DNA from: Pararhodobacter zhoushanensis
GTDB lineage: Bacteria; Pseudomonadota; Alphaproteobacteria; Rhodobacterales; Rhodobacteraceae
Direction of reading: 5' to 3'
Assembly: GCF_025949695.1 (NCBI RefSeq)
Contig: NZ_JAPDFL010000001.1
Coordinates: forward strand, 850,001-914,000
DNA: 64,000 bases
Under the pieces are notes generated by a model that saw only the letters and a list, made by a program, of their open reading frames with translations, did no database searches and was not told the origin of the DNA. Within the stretch, counting starts at the first letter, position 1. Each line of letters begins with the position of its first letter. Of the stretch, positions 55,368 to 64,000 are shown one piece after another. Both the position numbers and the translations under genes were made by a program.

Positions 55368-57557
55368 ATGGCAGGCAACGGCACTCGACGTCCCCCTCTG
55401 GTGGCGGATCAGCGGACCCCGGCACCCCGGGCGCAAAGCGGCGGTCAACGTCGCTCGGGCGGGGGTGGTGGCGGTGGCGGAAAACGCCGCCCGCCGCGCC
55501 GGGCGCCTAAACGCGGGGGCAACTGGTTCACACGGGTGTTCGGCGGTTTGCTGCGTCTGATCTGGCGCGTCCTTTGGGGGTTCACCTGGCGTGTTACCGC
55601 GCTGGGCGTGCTGGTGATGGCCGCCGCGACCTTCTATTTCTACACCACCATGCCGAATGATGTCGTCGCGATGATGGACGGTCGCGCGCGCGGATCGGTG
55701 ACGATGCTGGATGCCGACGGTCAAGTCTTTGCGTGGCGCGGTGAAAATTTCGGCGGCTTTACCCCGTCGACCGAGGTGTCACCGAACCTGCGCAATGCCA
55801 TCGTTGCAACCGAGGACCGGCGCTTCTGGTGGCACTTCGGCGTCAGCCCGCGCGGGATCGCCGGGGCCATCGCCGGCAACATCGCCGCCGGGCGCGGGCC
55901 GTTTCAGGGGGCCGGTGGGTCGACCATCACGCAGCAGGTCGCCAAGCTGCTGTGTCTGGGCCGCGCCTATGACCCCGACATCTGGCCGACCGAGGCTGAA
56001 TACGAATCCGACTGCCGCGAAGGTACGGTCTGGCGCAAGATTCAGGAGCTGCCCTACGCCTTTGCGCTGGAGCTGCGCTATACCAAGGACGAAATCCTCT
56101 CGATCTATATCAACCGCGCCTTCCTTGGCGCCGGGTCGCGCGGGTTCGAAGCGGCTTCCGAGCGGTACTTTGGCCATTCCGCCAGCGAAATGCGCCCGGC
56201 TGAGGGGGCGATGCTTGCCGGTCTGCTGGTCGCACCCAGCTATTACGCGCCGACGCGCAACCTTGAGCGTGCGCAGGCCCGCGCCGGTATCGTGCTGGGG
56301 CTGATGCATGAACAAGGCTACATCACCGACGCGCAACTTGCCGACGCCCGTGCCAATCCGGCGACCCTGCACGATGCGGCGGAAAGCCCGACGGGCGGGT
56401 TCTTTGCCGATTGGGTGATGCAATCCGGTCCCGCCTGGCTGACCCGCGACACGACCGAGGATGTGACGATCCAGACGACGCTGGACCAGCGCATTCAGCA
56501 AGCCGCCGAAGAGGCGGTCAGGCAGGTCTTCGCCGACCGCGTGCGCGACGGGTCCGAGGCCGAGGCGGCCGTGCTCGTCATGTCCGCCGATGGCGCCGTA
56601 CGCGGCATGGTGGGCGGGCGCAGCTATATCACCGGGGGCTTCAACCGCGCCACGCAAGCGCAGCGTCAGACCGGCTCGGCGTTCAAACCCTTTGTCTATG
56701 CGCTGGCGATGGATGACGGCTATCAGCCCTATGACATGGTTGAGGATGCGCCGCTGACGATCACCGTGCCCGGGTCCGGTCCGTGGTCACCGCGCAACTA
56801 TTCCAACCAGTTTCTGGGAATGATGACGCTGGCCGAGGCGCTGGCGCGGTCCGAGAACATCCCCGCCGTGCGGATTTCCGAAGCGATGGGCCGCGAGCGG
56901 GTGCGACAGGCAGCGAACGCCTTTGGCCTGCACTCGGATCTGGCCGAAGGCCCGGCGCTGGCACTGGGTGCCAGTGAAGCGACGCTGCTCGACATGACCT
57001 CGGCCTTTGCCGGTATTCTGAACGGGGGCAGTTCGGTCAGGCCGTATGGCTTCACCTCGCTCACACTGGCCGGAGAGCGTGCGCCGCTGATGACGATCGG
57101 CTCGGGCATCGGTGAGCGGGTGATCAGCGAAGACGCGGCACACCGTCTGGTCTGGATGATGACGCAGGTGCTGGAAGGGCCCTATGGCACCGGTCGTCGT
57201 GCGCGGCTGCCCGATGGGCGGCAGGCGGCGGGCAAGACCGGCACCACCAACTCGGCGCGCGATGCGTGGTTCGTCGGCTTTACCGCTGACTACGTCGCCG
57301 GCGTCTGGATGGGCAATGACGACAACACGCCCCTTGCAGGCGTGACCGGCGGCGGGTTGCCCGCCGAGATCTGGCGCGAGACCATGGTGCGCATCAACGA
57401 TGGCATGCCGCTGCATCCGCTGCCCATGGTCGTGCCGCAACCGCCCGCACTGGAGCCGCCGACAACCCGGGGCGCGCCCGGTGCCACGCAAGGCGGCAAC
57501 GGCAATCTGGGCGATGCGGTCCTGGGGATCCTGAATGGCATTCTGGGCGGGAACTGA
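55368..57557 (+). CDS. Class A penicillin-binding protein (PBP1A/1C type)
   Basis: A 729-residue bifunctional peptidoglycan synthase. A basic Gly/Arg-rich cytoplasmic tail leads to a membrane helix (about residues 75-100). The glycosyltransferase domain (GT51) has catalytic Glu149 in ATEDRRFWWHFG and the GGSTITQQVAK motif. The transpeptidase domain has SxxK (Ser437, TGSAFKP), SEN and KTGTT. ATG at 55368 (MAGNGTRRPPLVADQ) is preferred, as related proteins start there; an ATG at 55320 would add 16 residues. Free-standing gene. Confidence 0.92.
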   Translation: MAGNGTRRPPLVADQRTPAPRAQSGGQRRSGGGGGGGGKRRPPRRAPKRGGNWFTRVFGGLLRLIWRVLWGFTWRVTALGVLVMAAATFYFYTTMPNDVVAMMDGRARGSVTMLDADGQVFAWRGENFGGFTPSTEVSPNLRNAIVATEDRRFWWHFGVSPRGIAGAIAGNIAAGRGPFQGAGGSTITQQVAKLLCLGRAYDPDIWPTEAEYESDCREGTVWRKIQELPYAFALELRYTKDEILSIYINRAFLGAGSRGFEAASERYFGHSASEMRPAEGAMLAGLLVAPSYYAPTRNLERAQARAGIVLGLMHEQGYITDAQLADARANPATLHDAAESPTGGFFADWVMQSGPAWLTRDTTEDVTIQTTLDQRIQQAAEEAVRQVFADRVRDGSEAEAAVLVMSADGAVRGMVGGRSYITGGFNRATQAQRQTGSAFKPFVYALAMDDGYQPYDMVEDAPLTITVPGSGPWSPRNYSNQFLGMMTLAEALARSENIPAVRISEAMGRERVRQAANAFGLHSDLAEGPALALGASEATLLDMTSAFAGILNGGSSVRPYGFTSLTLAGERAPLMTIGSGIGERVISEDAAHRLVWMMTQVLEGPYGTGRRARLPDGRQAAGKTGTTNSARDAWFVGFTADYVAGVWMGNDDNTPLAGVTGGGLPAEIWRETMVRINDGMPLHPLPMVVPQPPALEPPTTRGAPGATQGGNGNLGDAVLGILNGILGGN

Positions 57558-57561
57558 CACG

Positions 57562-57595
57562 AAAACGCCGGGGTCTGCGTGACCCCGGCGTTTTT
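57562..57595. terminator. Bidirectional intrinsic terminator
   Basis: A long stem AAAACGCCGGGGTC/GACCCCGGCGTTTT with a 5-nt loop, bounded by A runs on one side and T runs on the other. It serves the convergent penicillin-binding protein and mlaC genes. Confidence 0.9.
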
Positions 57596-57612
57596 CATTT
57601 CCGACTGTGGCC

Positions 57613-58221
57613 TCAGCCTGCCTGACGCAGATCCGCGATCATCTGGTCGATATTGCCGCCGCGCCGTTCCAGCATGGTGCCGATCTCTTGGCGTTCGGCC
57701 GCCAGCAGGTTCACGCCCTCGATGATCAGGTTGAAGAACAGGTCGCGCCCGCTGCGGTCTGACACCTGCCAGCGCACCTCGAACGGGGCATCGCCGCGCA
57801 TGGTCATCGTGGTGATGACCTCATAGAAGCTCTGCACCTCGCGCGCACCCGTCACCTCGACCGAGGCGCCGACGAACCGGCGGAACTGGCGGCCATATTT
57901 GCGCGACAGGTAGTCGCGGAAGGCCGTGGTGAACGCCGCCATCTGCGCGGCACTGGCGCTGCGCGCGGGCGGCCCCAGAACCGAGCGCGCAATCACCGGC
58001 ACATCGCCATAGCGGTCGAACAGATCGGCAAACTGCCCGATCATCCGTGCTTCCGACGCGCCCGAGTTGATGATCCCGTGAACGTCGCGCATCACGCTGG
58101 TAATCAGCTCGCTCGCCTGTCCCTGGGTCATCGCCACAGCAGTGCGGGGCAGCAAGGGCAGCGCGGTGGCTGCGGCCATGGTGGCCAGCAGCGAGCGGCG
58201 GGTTGGCTTAAAAGTCGGCAT
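57613..58221 (-). CDS. mlaC: MlaC-family phospholipid-binding periplasmic protein
   Basis: A 202-residue protein of the MlaC/Ttg2D family that shuttles phospholipids between the outer and inner membranes. Its N-terminus (TRRSLLATMAAATALPLLP) has a twin-arginine-like signal ending near AVA. The body contains the family segments FRDYLSRKYGRQF and DLFFNLIIEGVNL. It overlaps the mlaA gene by 14 bp, so it is coupled to it. The inner-membrane MlaFED subunits are not in this window. Confidence 0.9.
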   Translation of the reverse strand: MPTFKPTRRSLLATMAAATALPLLPRTAVAMTQGQASELITSVMRDVHGIINSGASEARMIGQFADLFDRYGDVPVIARSVLGPPARSASAAQMAAFTTAFRDYLSRKYGRQFRRFVGASVEVTGAREVQSFYEVITTMTMRGDAPFEVRWQVSDRSGRDLFFNLIIEGVNLLAAERQEIGTMLERRGGNIDQMIADLRQAG

Positions 58222-58987
58222 AGGGGTCAATGATCTCGTCCTCAGCTTCAATCCCAAGATGATACCGCCGCGTCTGCAAGTAGAGAAGCCGCGCCTGGGC
58301 ATAGGGGTCGGCGGTATTGATCACATTCGCGTCGAGTATGTCCGAATACTCGGCCGCATCGGCCAGTCTGCCGCCAATGCGCGCGATCGAGGTCAGGCTC
58401 GATTCGGGCTGAGGCAGGACAAACCGCAGCGGGTTGATGAAGGCGTCGACGACCAGCCCGGCGGTGTCGCGCTCGGTCGAGGGGCCAAAGACCGGCAGCA
58501 CCATGTACGCCCCTTCTCCGGCACCCCAGCGATGCAGCGTTTCGCCGAAATCGGTGCTGCGACCATGGATGCCCATATGCCCGGCAGGGTCGAACAGCCC
58601 GCCCAGACCAACGGTGGTGTTGATCACAAAGCGGAGGGTGTTTTCGACGGCCCGGTCCGGGCGCACTTGCAGCAGATCGTTCAGGATCACCGAGGGTTGG
58701 CCCAGATTCCCGCCGAAATTGCCAACGATGCGGCGAAACCGGCTCGAGCGGTGCGGCGCCGGGGCGACCACGGTGGTCGCGTCCGTGACAGGAGCGACGG
58801 CCGGTGCCGGTTCGTCACCGCCGGTCAGGGCGCCGCTCAGCGCCATGTTGTGCTCGAACCATGCGCGGTTCGTGCTCTCGAACGGGTCGTTGAAGCCGGG
58901 CGCGACCGTTGGGCTGGCGCAGCCGGCAACCAGCCCGACCAGCACCAGAGCCATCAGCCCCCCATGTTCGCGTGTCGCAATCGCCAT
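58208..58987 (-). CDS. mlaA: MlaA/VacJ-family outer-membrane lipoprotein
   Basis: A 259-residue lipoprotein with a lipobox at LVAGCASP. The family segments NDPFESTNRAWFEHN, then FVINTTVGLGGLFDPA and VLPVFGPSTERD are present. MlaA removes mislocalised phospholipids from the outer leaflet. ATG at 58987 follows AGGAG. An acidic/Ala-Pro stretch of about 40 residues (about 60-95) is inserted after the first conserved block. The order mlaA-mlaC on one transcript is common in alphaproteobacteria. Confidence 0.92.
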   Translation of the reverse strand: MAIATREHGGLMALVLVGLVAGCASPTVAPGFNDPFESTNRAWFEHNMALSGALTGGDEPAPAVAPVTDATTVVAPAPHRSSRFRRIVGNFGGNLGQPSVILNDLLQVRPDRAVENTLRFVINTTVGLGGLFDPAGHMGIHGRSTDFGETLHRWGAGEGAYMVLPVFGPSTERDTAGLVVDAFINPLRFVLPQPESSLTSIARIGGRLADAAEYSDILDANVINTADPYAQARLLYLQTRRYHLGIEAEDEIIDPYADF

Positions 58988-59096
58988 CGCGTTCTCCTGC
59001 CGGTGTTTACCGAATACTAGCACTTCATGCGCAACGTTGGTGTAAAAGGGGACAACGGCAAGGGCAACCTCGCATCCCCGTCAGCTGGGGTGCGTC

Positions 59097-60788
59097 ATGC
59101 CGAACCGGATCACAGCCGGTAACTGGACAGCAGAATTGCGCGGGCTCTGGCTGGCGGTTTTGGTTTTCGGCGCGGTGTCAAATCTGCTCATCCTGACCGG
59201 TCCGATCTTCATGCTGCAGGTCTATGACCGTGTGCTGACCGGGCGCTCGACGGCCACCTTGATCGTGCTCTTTGCACTGGTTGCCTTTGTCTATGCGATG
59301 ATGGCCGGGATCGACACGGCGCGTGCGCAGGTGATGGTCCGCATCGGCGCGCGCACCCGGCATGCGCTGGAACAGCGCGTGTTCGAAGCCAGCTTGCGCG
59401 CCCGCCTGCGCGACCCGCCCGATCCCCGCGCCGCTATGGCGATGCAGGATCTGGATACGGTGCAGCGCGTCCTGGGCTCGACCGTGGCGCAGGCGGCGTT
59501 TGATCTGCCATGGACGCTGGTGTTTCTGGCCATCCTTTATGCTGTGCATCCGGCCTTGGGTTGGCTGGCGGTGGGCGGCAGTGTCGTGCTGGCCGTTCAG
59601 GCCTTTGCCGGGCATCTGGCCCAGCGCCGACTGCTTGGCGACGCCCGGCATGAGGGGGCCGCCGCCGACCAGCTGCAAGCCGCGATTGAGAATGAGGGCA
59701 GCGATCGCGTTGCCGGCCTGACCCCCGATGTCATCGCCCGCTGGCTTGGGCACCGTGATCACGCGCTGGCGGCGCTTTTGCGCACGGCGGATGGCTCGGT
59801 GCGCTCTTCGGCTTTGGCGCGGACGTTCCGGCTGTTCCTGCAATCGGCGACGCTGGCGCTGGGGGCCTGGCTGGTCCTGCAGGAGCAGCTTTCACCGGGC
59901 CTGATGGTCGGCGCGTCGATCCTGCTTGGGCGGGCGCTGGCCCCGGTCGAGCAACTGGCGGCGCATTGGAGCACGCTGCACGCCGCGCTGACCGGATGGC
60001 GCCGCCTGGACGCGTTCTTGCGCGCCACGGGTCGCCCGGTCGAGCCGGTGCTCGGGTCTTTTGACGGCGCGCTCAGCGTGCGCGGTCTGGTCGTGGTGCC
60101 GCAAGGCCGGCGCGAAGCCGTGCTGCGCCTCCACGGGTTCGAAGTATCGCCGGGCCGCGCGCTGGGTGTGATTGGACCGGGCGGCTCGGGCAAGAGCCTG
60201 TTCGCCCGCGTGCTGGCCGGATCGGTTCCGCCTTCCGCCGGCGTGCTGCGGCAGGGGCAGGTGCCACTGTCCAAAGTGCCCGTTAACCGCATCGGCTTTC
60301 TGCCTCAGCGCTTCGGGCTCTTGCCGGGCACCATCGCCGAGACGATCTCGCGTCACGCGCCCGGTGCGGATCCGGCCCGGATCGAAGCCGCGGCCCGGTT
60401 GGCTGGTGCGCATCCGGGCATCGCCGCCCTGTTCGCGGGCTATGAGACCCCGACCGCGCCTGACGCCGCGCACCTGCCGGGTGGCTTGCTGCAGCGCATC
60501 GGGCTGGCGCGCGCCTATTACGGCGACCCGGCGCTGGTGGTGCTGGATGAACCCAATGCCCATCTCGATGCCGATGCACAGGCCGCCTTCAACACCGCAA
60601 TTCGTGAGCTCAAGGCACGCGGCGCGGTGATCGTCATCACCGCGCTACGCCCCGCCTCGATCTCGGAATGTGATGACCTTCTGGTGCTCGATGGTGGTGT
60701 GCAGACCGGCTTTGGTCCTCGCGACATCATTCTACGTCAAATGGTCCGCAATCACGTCGCTGTCGTGCCAGCAGGACGAGAGCCATGA
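59097..60788 (+). CDS. Type I secretion ABC transporter (PrtD-like) with degenerate ATPase motifs
   Basis: A 563-residue fused membrane/ATPase protein without a C39 peptidase domain, as in PrtD/AprD exporters. Membrane domain about residues 1-310 (FMLQVYDRVLTGRSTATL is the PrtD-type hallmark). The ATPase has Walker A GPGGSGKS, Q-loop FLPQRFG and Walker B LVVLDEPNAHLD. The signature reads LPGGLLQRIGLARA instead of LSGGQ. The H-loop reads ITALRP, lacking the His of the usual ITHRP. It is coupled by a 4-bp overlap to the HlyD-type gene. No TolC gene nearby. Confidence 0.9.
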   Translation: MPNRITAGNWTAELRGLWLAVLVFGAVSNLLILTGPIFMLQVYDRVLTGRSTATLIVLFALVAFVYAMMAGIDTARAQVMVRIGARTRHALEQRVFEASLRARLRDPPDPRAAMAMQDLDTVQRVLGSTVAQAAFDLPWTLVFLAILYAVHPALGWLAVGGSVVLAVQAFAGHLAQRRLLGDARHEGAAADQLQAAIENEGSDRVAGLTPDVIARWLGHRDHALAALLRTADGSVRSSALARTFRLFLQSATLALGAWLVLQEQLSPGLMVGASILLGRALAPVEQLAAHWSTLHAALTGWRRLDAFLRATGRPVEPVLGSFDGALSVRGLVVVPQGRREAVLRLHGFEVSPGRALGVIGPGGSGKSLFARVLAGSVPPSAGVLRQGQVPLSKVPVNRIGFLPQRFGLLPGTIAETISRHAPGADPARIEAAARLAGAHPGIAALFAGYETPTAPDAAHLPGGLLQRIGLARAYYGDPALVVLDEPNAHLDADAQAAFNTAIRELKARGAVIVITALRPASISECDDLLVLDGGVQTGFGPRDIILRQMVRNHVAVVPAGREP

Positions 60789-62077
60789 GCGCCGCGGTTC
60801 CAGAACTGGGGGCAGGGCGGGCGATTGCCTTGGGGGGCATGGCCTGTCTGATCCTGCTGGTCGGAATTTTCGGCTGGGCAGCGCGGGCGTCCATTTCTTC
60901 GGCCGTCGTTGCCACTGGTGAGGTGGATTCAACCCCGGCCCGCCACCCGGTTCAGCACCCCGATGGCGGTGTGGTGGCGCAACTGATGGTCCGTGAAGGG
61001 GACGCTGTCATCGCCGGGCAGCTGCTGATCCGGCTGAACGGCGAACAGGTGAGCAATGAACTGCGCTTCATCGACACGCAGGTGCGCGAGCTCGAAGCGC
61101 GCCTGATGCGCCTGCGCGCCGAGCGCGATACCGGCAGCTTTCCGCAGGTTCCGCCCGACCGAATGCAAGACCGCGCGTTTATTGCGGCACTGGCAGCGCA
61201 GCGGCGGTTGTTCGACGCACGCCGCGACACGCTTGAGCGGCAGCAGGCCCAGTTGGTCCAACGCCGCCGCCAGACCGAGGCTGAGCTGGCCGGTCTGACC
61301 GAGAGCCGCGTGCAGATGGATACCGAGCAAGCCTTGCTGAACGAAGAGCTGCAGACGCTGCGCACCCTGCGCGCCAGCGGTCTGGCGCGGGCCGAACAGG
61401 TCAGCGCCCTTGCCCGTTCGGCGGCGCGACTGGCGGGGTCGCGGGCCGCCATGGTCGCGCGCGATGCCGAACTGCGCGGGCAGATCTCGGAGATTGCGCT
61501 GCAAACGGGTTCCCTGGCCGCCGCCCGGCGCGAAGAGGCGGAGCAGGCCTTCGCCGATACCGGCATGCAGCTTATCGAACTTCAGGCACGCCGGTCTGCG
61601 TTGCGCGCCCGGCTAGAGGGTCTGGACCTGCGCGCTCCGACCGCAGGGGTGGTGCATGATCTCACCGTCCCGGCAGTTGAGGCGGTCGTTCGTCCCGCCG
61701 AGGTGGTCATGCAGATCTTCGCCGATTCCGCGCCGCCCAGCCTGATGGTGCGCGTCAGCCCCGATGAAATCGACCATGTGGTGATAGGCCAGACCGCCAC
61801 CCTGCGCTTTCCCGGGCTTGCTGAGCGCAACCTGCCCGATCTGCCTGCCGTCGTGACCAATGTTTCCGCCGCCACGTTCGTCGACGAGCGTACGGGTGTC
61901 CGCCATTTCCGCGTCTCCCTCTGGCCGACGCCGGAATCGATGGCGATCCTTGCGGACCGTGATCTGGTGCCGGGCATGTCCGTTCAGGCGTTCCTCACCA
62001 CCGGCGAACGGACGCCGCTGGCCTATCTGATATCCCCCCTTCGCGAGCATTTCGCCCGGGCCTTGCGCGAACCTTGA
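60785..62077 (+). CDS. Type I secretion membrane-fusion protein (HlyD family)
   Basis: A 430-residue periplasmic adaptor. One N-terminal membrane helix (about residues 18-38) precedes a lipoyl half-motif (HPVQHPDGGVVAQLMVREGD). A long alpha-hairpin with heptads follows (about 90-290), then the second lipoyl half (LDLRAPTAGVVHDLTV) and a beta-barrel domain. The layout is PrtE/HlyD-like. It bridges the ABC exporter to an outer-membrane channel encoded elsewhere. The two RTX proteins of this window are plausible cargo. Confidence 0.92.
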   Translation: MSAAVPELGAGRAIALGGMACLILLVGIFGWAARASISSAVVATGEVDSTPARHPVQHPDGGVVAQLMVREGDAVIAGQLLIRLNGEQVSNELRFIDTQVRELEARLMRLRAERDTGSFPQVPPDRMQDRAFIAALAAQRRLFDARRDTLERQQAQLVQRRRQTEAELAGLTESRVQMDTEQALLNEELQTLRTLRASGLARAEQVSALARSAARLAGSRAAMVARDAELRGQISEIALQTGSLAAARREEAEQAFADTGMQLIELQARRSALRARLEGLDLRAPTAGVVHDLTVPAVEAVVRPAEVVMQIFADSAPPSLMVRVSPDEIDHVVIGQTATLRFPGLAERNLPDLPAVVTNVSAATFVDERTGVRHFRVSLWPTPESMAILADRDLVPGMSVQAFLTTGERTPLAYLISPLREHFARALREP

Positions 62078-62133
62078 AACGAGAACATCGGGGCCTGTAC
62101 GGCGTTGGCACTCTTGCGGTGACGGGGTTTCCC

Positions 62134-62153
62134 AAGGGGGCCTAGGCCCCTTT
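62134..62153. other. Perfect palindrome in the 226-bp gap after the HlyD gene
   Basis: GGGGCCTAGGCCCC (62137-62150) is a perfect 14-bp palindrome extended by AAG/TTT. As RNA it would form a tight hairpin and could act as the terminator of the secretion operon; it has only a short T run. Confidence 0.4.
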
Positions 62154-62303
62154 GAGCGGTGTGCGGTGCTGGCCCCGCGCGCACCGCCCGCCCCTCGATG
62201 GGGGAGGCGCGCGATCCCGGTCATGGTGGCCATGCGCCGTCCGGGGCTTTCCGTTGCGCGATAAACGTGCTTTTGTCCGCGCATCCCATCAGGAGACCGT
62301 GCC

Positions 62304-62768
62304 ATGCCCCATGCCATCGAAGCTCGCCTTGCCGAATTGGGTCTCGAGTTGAAATCCGCGCCCGCCCCCGCCGCAAATTACGTGCCGTGGGTCATCAGTG
62401 GTAACCAGATTTTCGTCTCGGGGCAGATCAGCCAGACCGAAGCCGGCCTGATCACCGGTAAACTGGGCGCCGATCTGAGCACCGAACAGGGTGCACAGGC
62501 CGCGCGCGCCTGTGCGCTGTCCCTGCTGGCGCAGGCGAAATCCGCGCTGGGCGGCGACTGGTCGCGGTTGCGCCGACTGGTCAAGCTGACCGGTTTCGTC
62601 AATTGCACCGCCGATTTCACCGACCAGCCCAAGGTGATCAACGGGGCATCGGACCTGATGGTCGCGGTGCTGGGAGAGGCGGGTCGCCACGCCCGCGCCG
62701 CCGTCGGCGCACCCTCGCTACCGATGGGGGTCGCGGTCGAGATCGAGGCGATTTTCGAGATCGCCTGA
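62304..62768 (+). CDS. RidA/YjgF-family enamine/imine deaminase
   Basis: A 154-residue member of the RidA superfamily, of the slightly longer kind. Family segments are NQIFVSGQISQTEAG, LVKLTGFVNCTADFTDQP and the C-terminal VGAPSLPMGVAVEIEAIFE, where the conserved Arg of the RidA clade appears replaced (GAPSLP lacks it). ATG at 62304 follows AGGAG. Role: removal of reactive 2-aminoacrylate-type intermediates is known for RidA; for this subgroup it is uncertain. Shares its stop with the next start (TGATG). Confidence 0.88.
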   Translation: MPHAIEARLAELGLELKSAPAPAANYVPWVISGNQIFVSGQISQTEAGLITGKLGADLSTEQGAQAARACALSLLAQAKSALGGDWSRLRRLVKLTGFVNCTADFTDQPKVINGASDLMVAVLGEAGRHARAAVGAPSLPMGVAVEIEAIFEIA

Positions 62769-63547
62769 TGCGCCCCAGCTTGCACCCAGACTTCCTGCGC
62801 CTGCCGATCGCGCACCGCGCCTTCCATGACGCGGGATCGCGCCGCCCCGAAAACTCGCTGCCCGCGATCCGGGCGGCGATCCGCGAAGGCTACGGCATCG
62901 AGATCGACCTGCAACCCAGCGCCGACGGTCAGGCGATGGTGTTTCACGACGATGATCTGGACCGGCTGACCTATGACACCGGTGCGGTTGCCGGCCGGTC
63001 AATGGCCGAGCTTCAGCGCATCCGCGTGCGCTCGTCGCCCGAGCCGATCCCGACCCTGCGTCAGGTGCTGGCCGAGGTTGCCGGTCGCGTGCCGCTGCTG
63101 ATCGAGATCAAGGATCAGTCCGGCGTCATGGGGCCGACCAATGGCGTGCTCGAAGCCGCTGCCGCCAGTGCGCTGCAGGGCTACGACGGGCCGGTTGCGC
63201 TGATGTCGTTCAATCCCTCGTCCGTGGCCCATATGGCGCGGCTTGCGCCCGAAATCCCGCGCGGGCTGACCACCTTTGCCTTCCCGGCATCTGAGTTCCC
63301 GGCCGACATGGGGCCTGAGCTGAACGCACATCGCGAAGCGCTGGCGGCGATTGCCGATTTCGATGCGGTCGAGGCCAGCTTCATCTCGCACCATTGGCGC
63401 GATCTGGATCGCCCGCGGGTGGCCGAGCTGAAAGCCCAAGGCGCTGCGGTGCTGTGCTGGACCATCCGCTCGACCGAGGAAGAGGCGGCGGCGCGGCGCA
63501 TTGCCCAGAACATCACCTTTGAGGGATACCCCGCCGCGCAGTCCTGA
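62768..63547 (+). CDS. Glycerophosphodiester phosphodiesterase family protein
   Basis: A 259-residue GDPD TIM-barrel enzyme. The catalytic/metal residues are present: AHRAFHD near the N-terminus, ENSLPAIRAAI, EIDLQPSADGQAMVFHDDDL and LLIEIKD. It hydrolyses glycerophosphodiesters to glycerol 3-phosphate and an alcohol. No signal peptide, so cytoplasmic. It starts at the RidA stop (TGATG), so it is translationally coupled. Confidence 0.92.
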   Translation: MRPSLHPDFLRLPIAHRAFHDAGSRRPENSLPAIRAAIREGYGIEIDLQPSADGQAMVFHDDDLDRLTYDTGAVAGRSMAELQRIRVRSSPEPIPTLRQVLAEVAGRVPLLIEIKDQSGVMGPTNGVLEAAAASALQGYDGPVALMSFNPSSVAHMARLAPEIPRGLTTFAFPASEFPADMGPELNAHREALAAIADFDAVEASFISHHWRDLDRPRVAELKAQGAAVLCWTIRSTEEEAAARRIAQNITFEGYPAAQS

Positions 63548-63616
63548 ATGCGACCGGGGCCGGACTTGACTCCGGCCCTCCCTCGCCCAGCTTTGGCCAA
63601 AGGCCAAGGAGACGCC

Positions 63617-64000
63617 GTGGATATCGCGATTATCGACGCCATCAGCCAAGTCGCAGCAAAAGACTGGGACGGGCTGTGCGCACAAGACGGCGCCCGCCCG
63701 CTTGACCCGTTTACCACGCATCGCTTTCTGGCGGCGCTGGAGGACTCGCGCTCGGTCGGGGGCCGCAGTGGCTGGGAGGCAAAACACCTGACGATCCGGC
63801 AGGAGGGCCGCTTGCTGGCCGCGATGCCGCTTTATGCCAAGGGCCACAGTCAGGGCGAATACATCTTCGATCATGCCTTCGCCGATGCCTGGCAACGCGC
63901 GGGCGGCAGCTATTATCCCAAGCTGCAATCGGCGGTCCCCTTCACCCCCGCCACCGGCGCGCGGCTCCTGGGGGACGAGGCGCTGCGCCCGATCCTGCTG
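63617..64000 (+). CDS. DUF482/GNAT-like protein, 5' part (continues beyond window)
   Basis: 128 codons, open to the window end. GTG at 63617 follows AAGGAG. The start (about 20 residues of lead) and then DPFTTHRFLAALEDSRSVGG, LLAAMPLYAKGHSQGEYIFD and WQRAGGSYYPKLQSAVPFTP match the start of the DUF482 family, large GNAT/FemAB-fold proteins of unknown substrate. The final domain lies outside the window. It follows the glycerophosphodiesterase by 69 bp and may be in the same operon. Confidence 0.85.
   Translation, partial: MDIAIIDAISQVAAKDWDGLCAQDGARPLDPFTTHRFLAALEDSRSVGGRSGWEAKHLTIRQEGRLLAAMPLYAKGHSQGEYIFDHAFADAWQRAGGSYYPKLQSAVPFTPATGARLLGDEALRPILL

Overview
The window reads as a stretch of high-GC chromosome from an alphaproteobacterium, most likely a marine Rhodobacteraceae (Roseobacter group). 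The support is the rrn tail followed by tRNA-fMet, a TRAP-type C4-dicarboxylate-like transporter, a DUF2125-type protein, PCu(A)C and MlaA/MlaC genes, and dispersed GC-rich intergenic elements of a kind I associate with this family. No phage, insertion sequence or CRISPR array was seen.

Layout. 1-1842: 3' part of 23S rRNA, 5S rRNA, tRNA-fMet and a terminator. 2.2-4.0 kb: histidine kinase with a single-domain response regulator. 4.2-10.4 kb: a catabolic island made of a short-chain dehydrogenase, a divergent LysR regulator, a complete TRAP transporter and an aldehyde dehydrogenase. 10.5-33.6 kb: a large surface-polysaccharide locus with four sulfotransferase-like proteins, four glycosyltransferase genes, a KpsM/KpsT/KpsE-like ABC exporter, a CapD/FlaA1-type sugar dehydratase, UDP-galactopyranose mutase and the Kdo genes kdsA and kdsB, plus a frameshifted RTX protein. 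33.7-36.1 kb: SulP anion transporter and beta-carbonic anhydrase, a plausible bicarbonate pair. 36.3-43.3 kb: leucyl aminopeptidase with NlpC/P60, copper chaperone, enoyl-CoA hydratase with SDR, and a DUF2125-type protein. 43.3-50.6 kb: RgpF-like protein, pnp, HWE-type kinase, TrkH/TrkA and rpsO. 50.8-52.0 kb: a second frameshifted RTX protein and tRNA-Arg(CCT). 52.2-57.6 kb: LacI-type regulator, glnK-amt and a class A penicillin-binding protein. 57.6-62.1 kb: MlaC/MlaA and a type I secretion ABC/HlyD pair. 62.3-64 kb: RidA, glycerophosphodiesterase and a truncated acyltransferase-like gene.

How it fits together (inference). The 10.5-33.6 kb genes could make, sulfate and export a capsule-like glycan containing galactofuranose and anchored through Kdo. 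Its most unusual protein is a 1,382-residue enzyme with an N-terminal galectin-like module and two different C-terminal glycosyltransferase modules. The type I secretion pair near 60 kb is a candidate exporter for the two RTX proteins. Both RTX genes are broken by a single extra base. In the first, adjacent 108-bp and 109-bp repeat units prove the extra base from the sequence alone.
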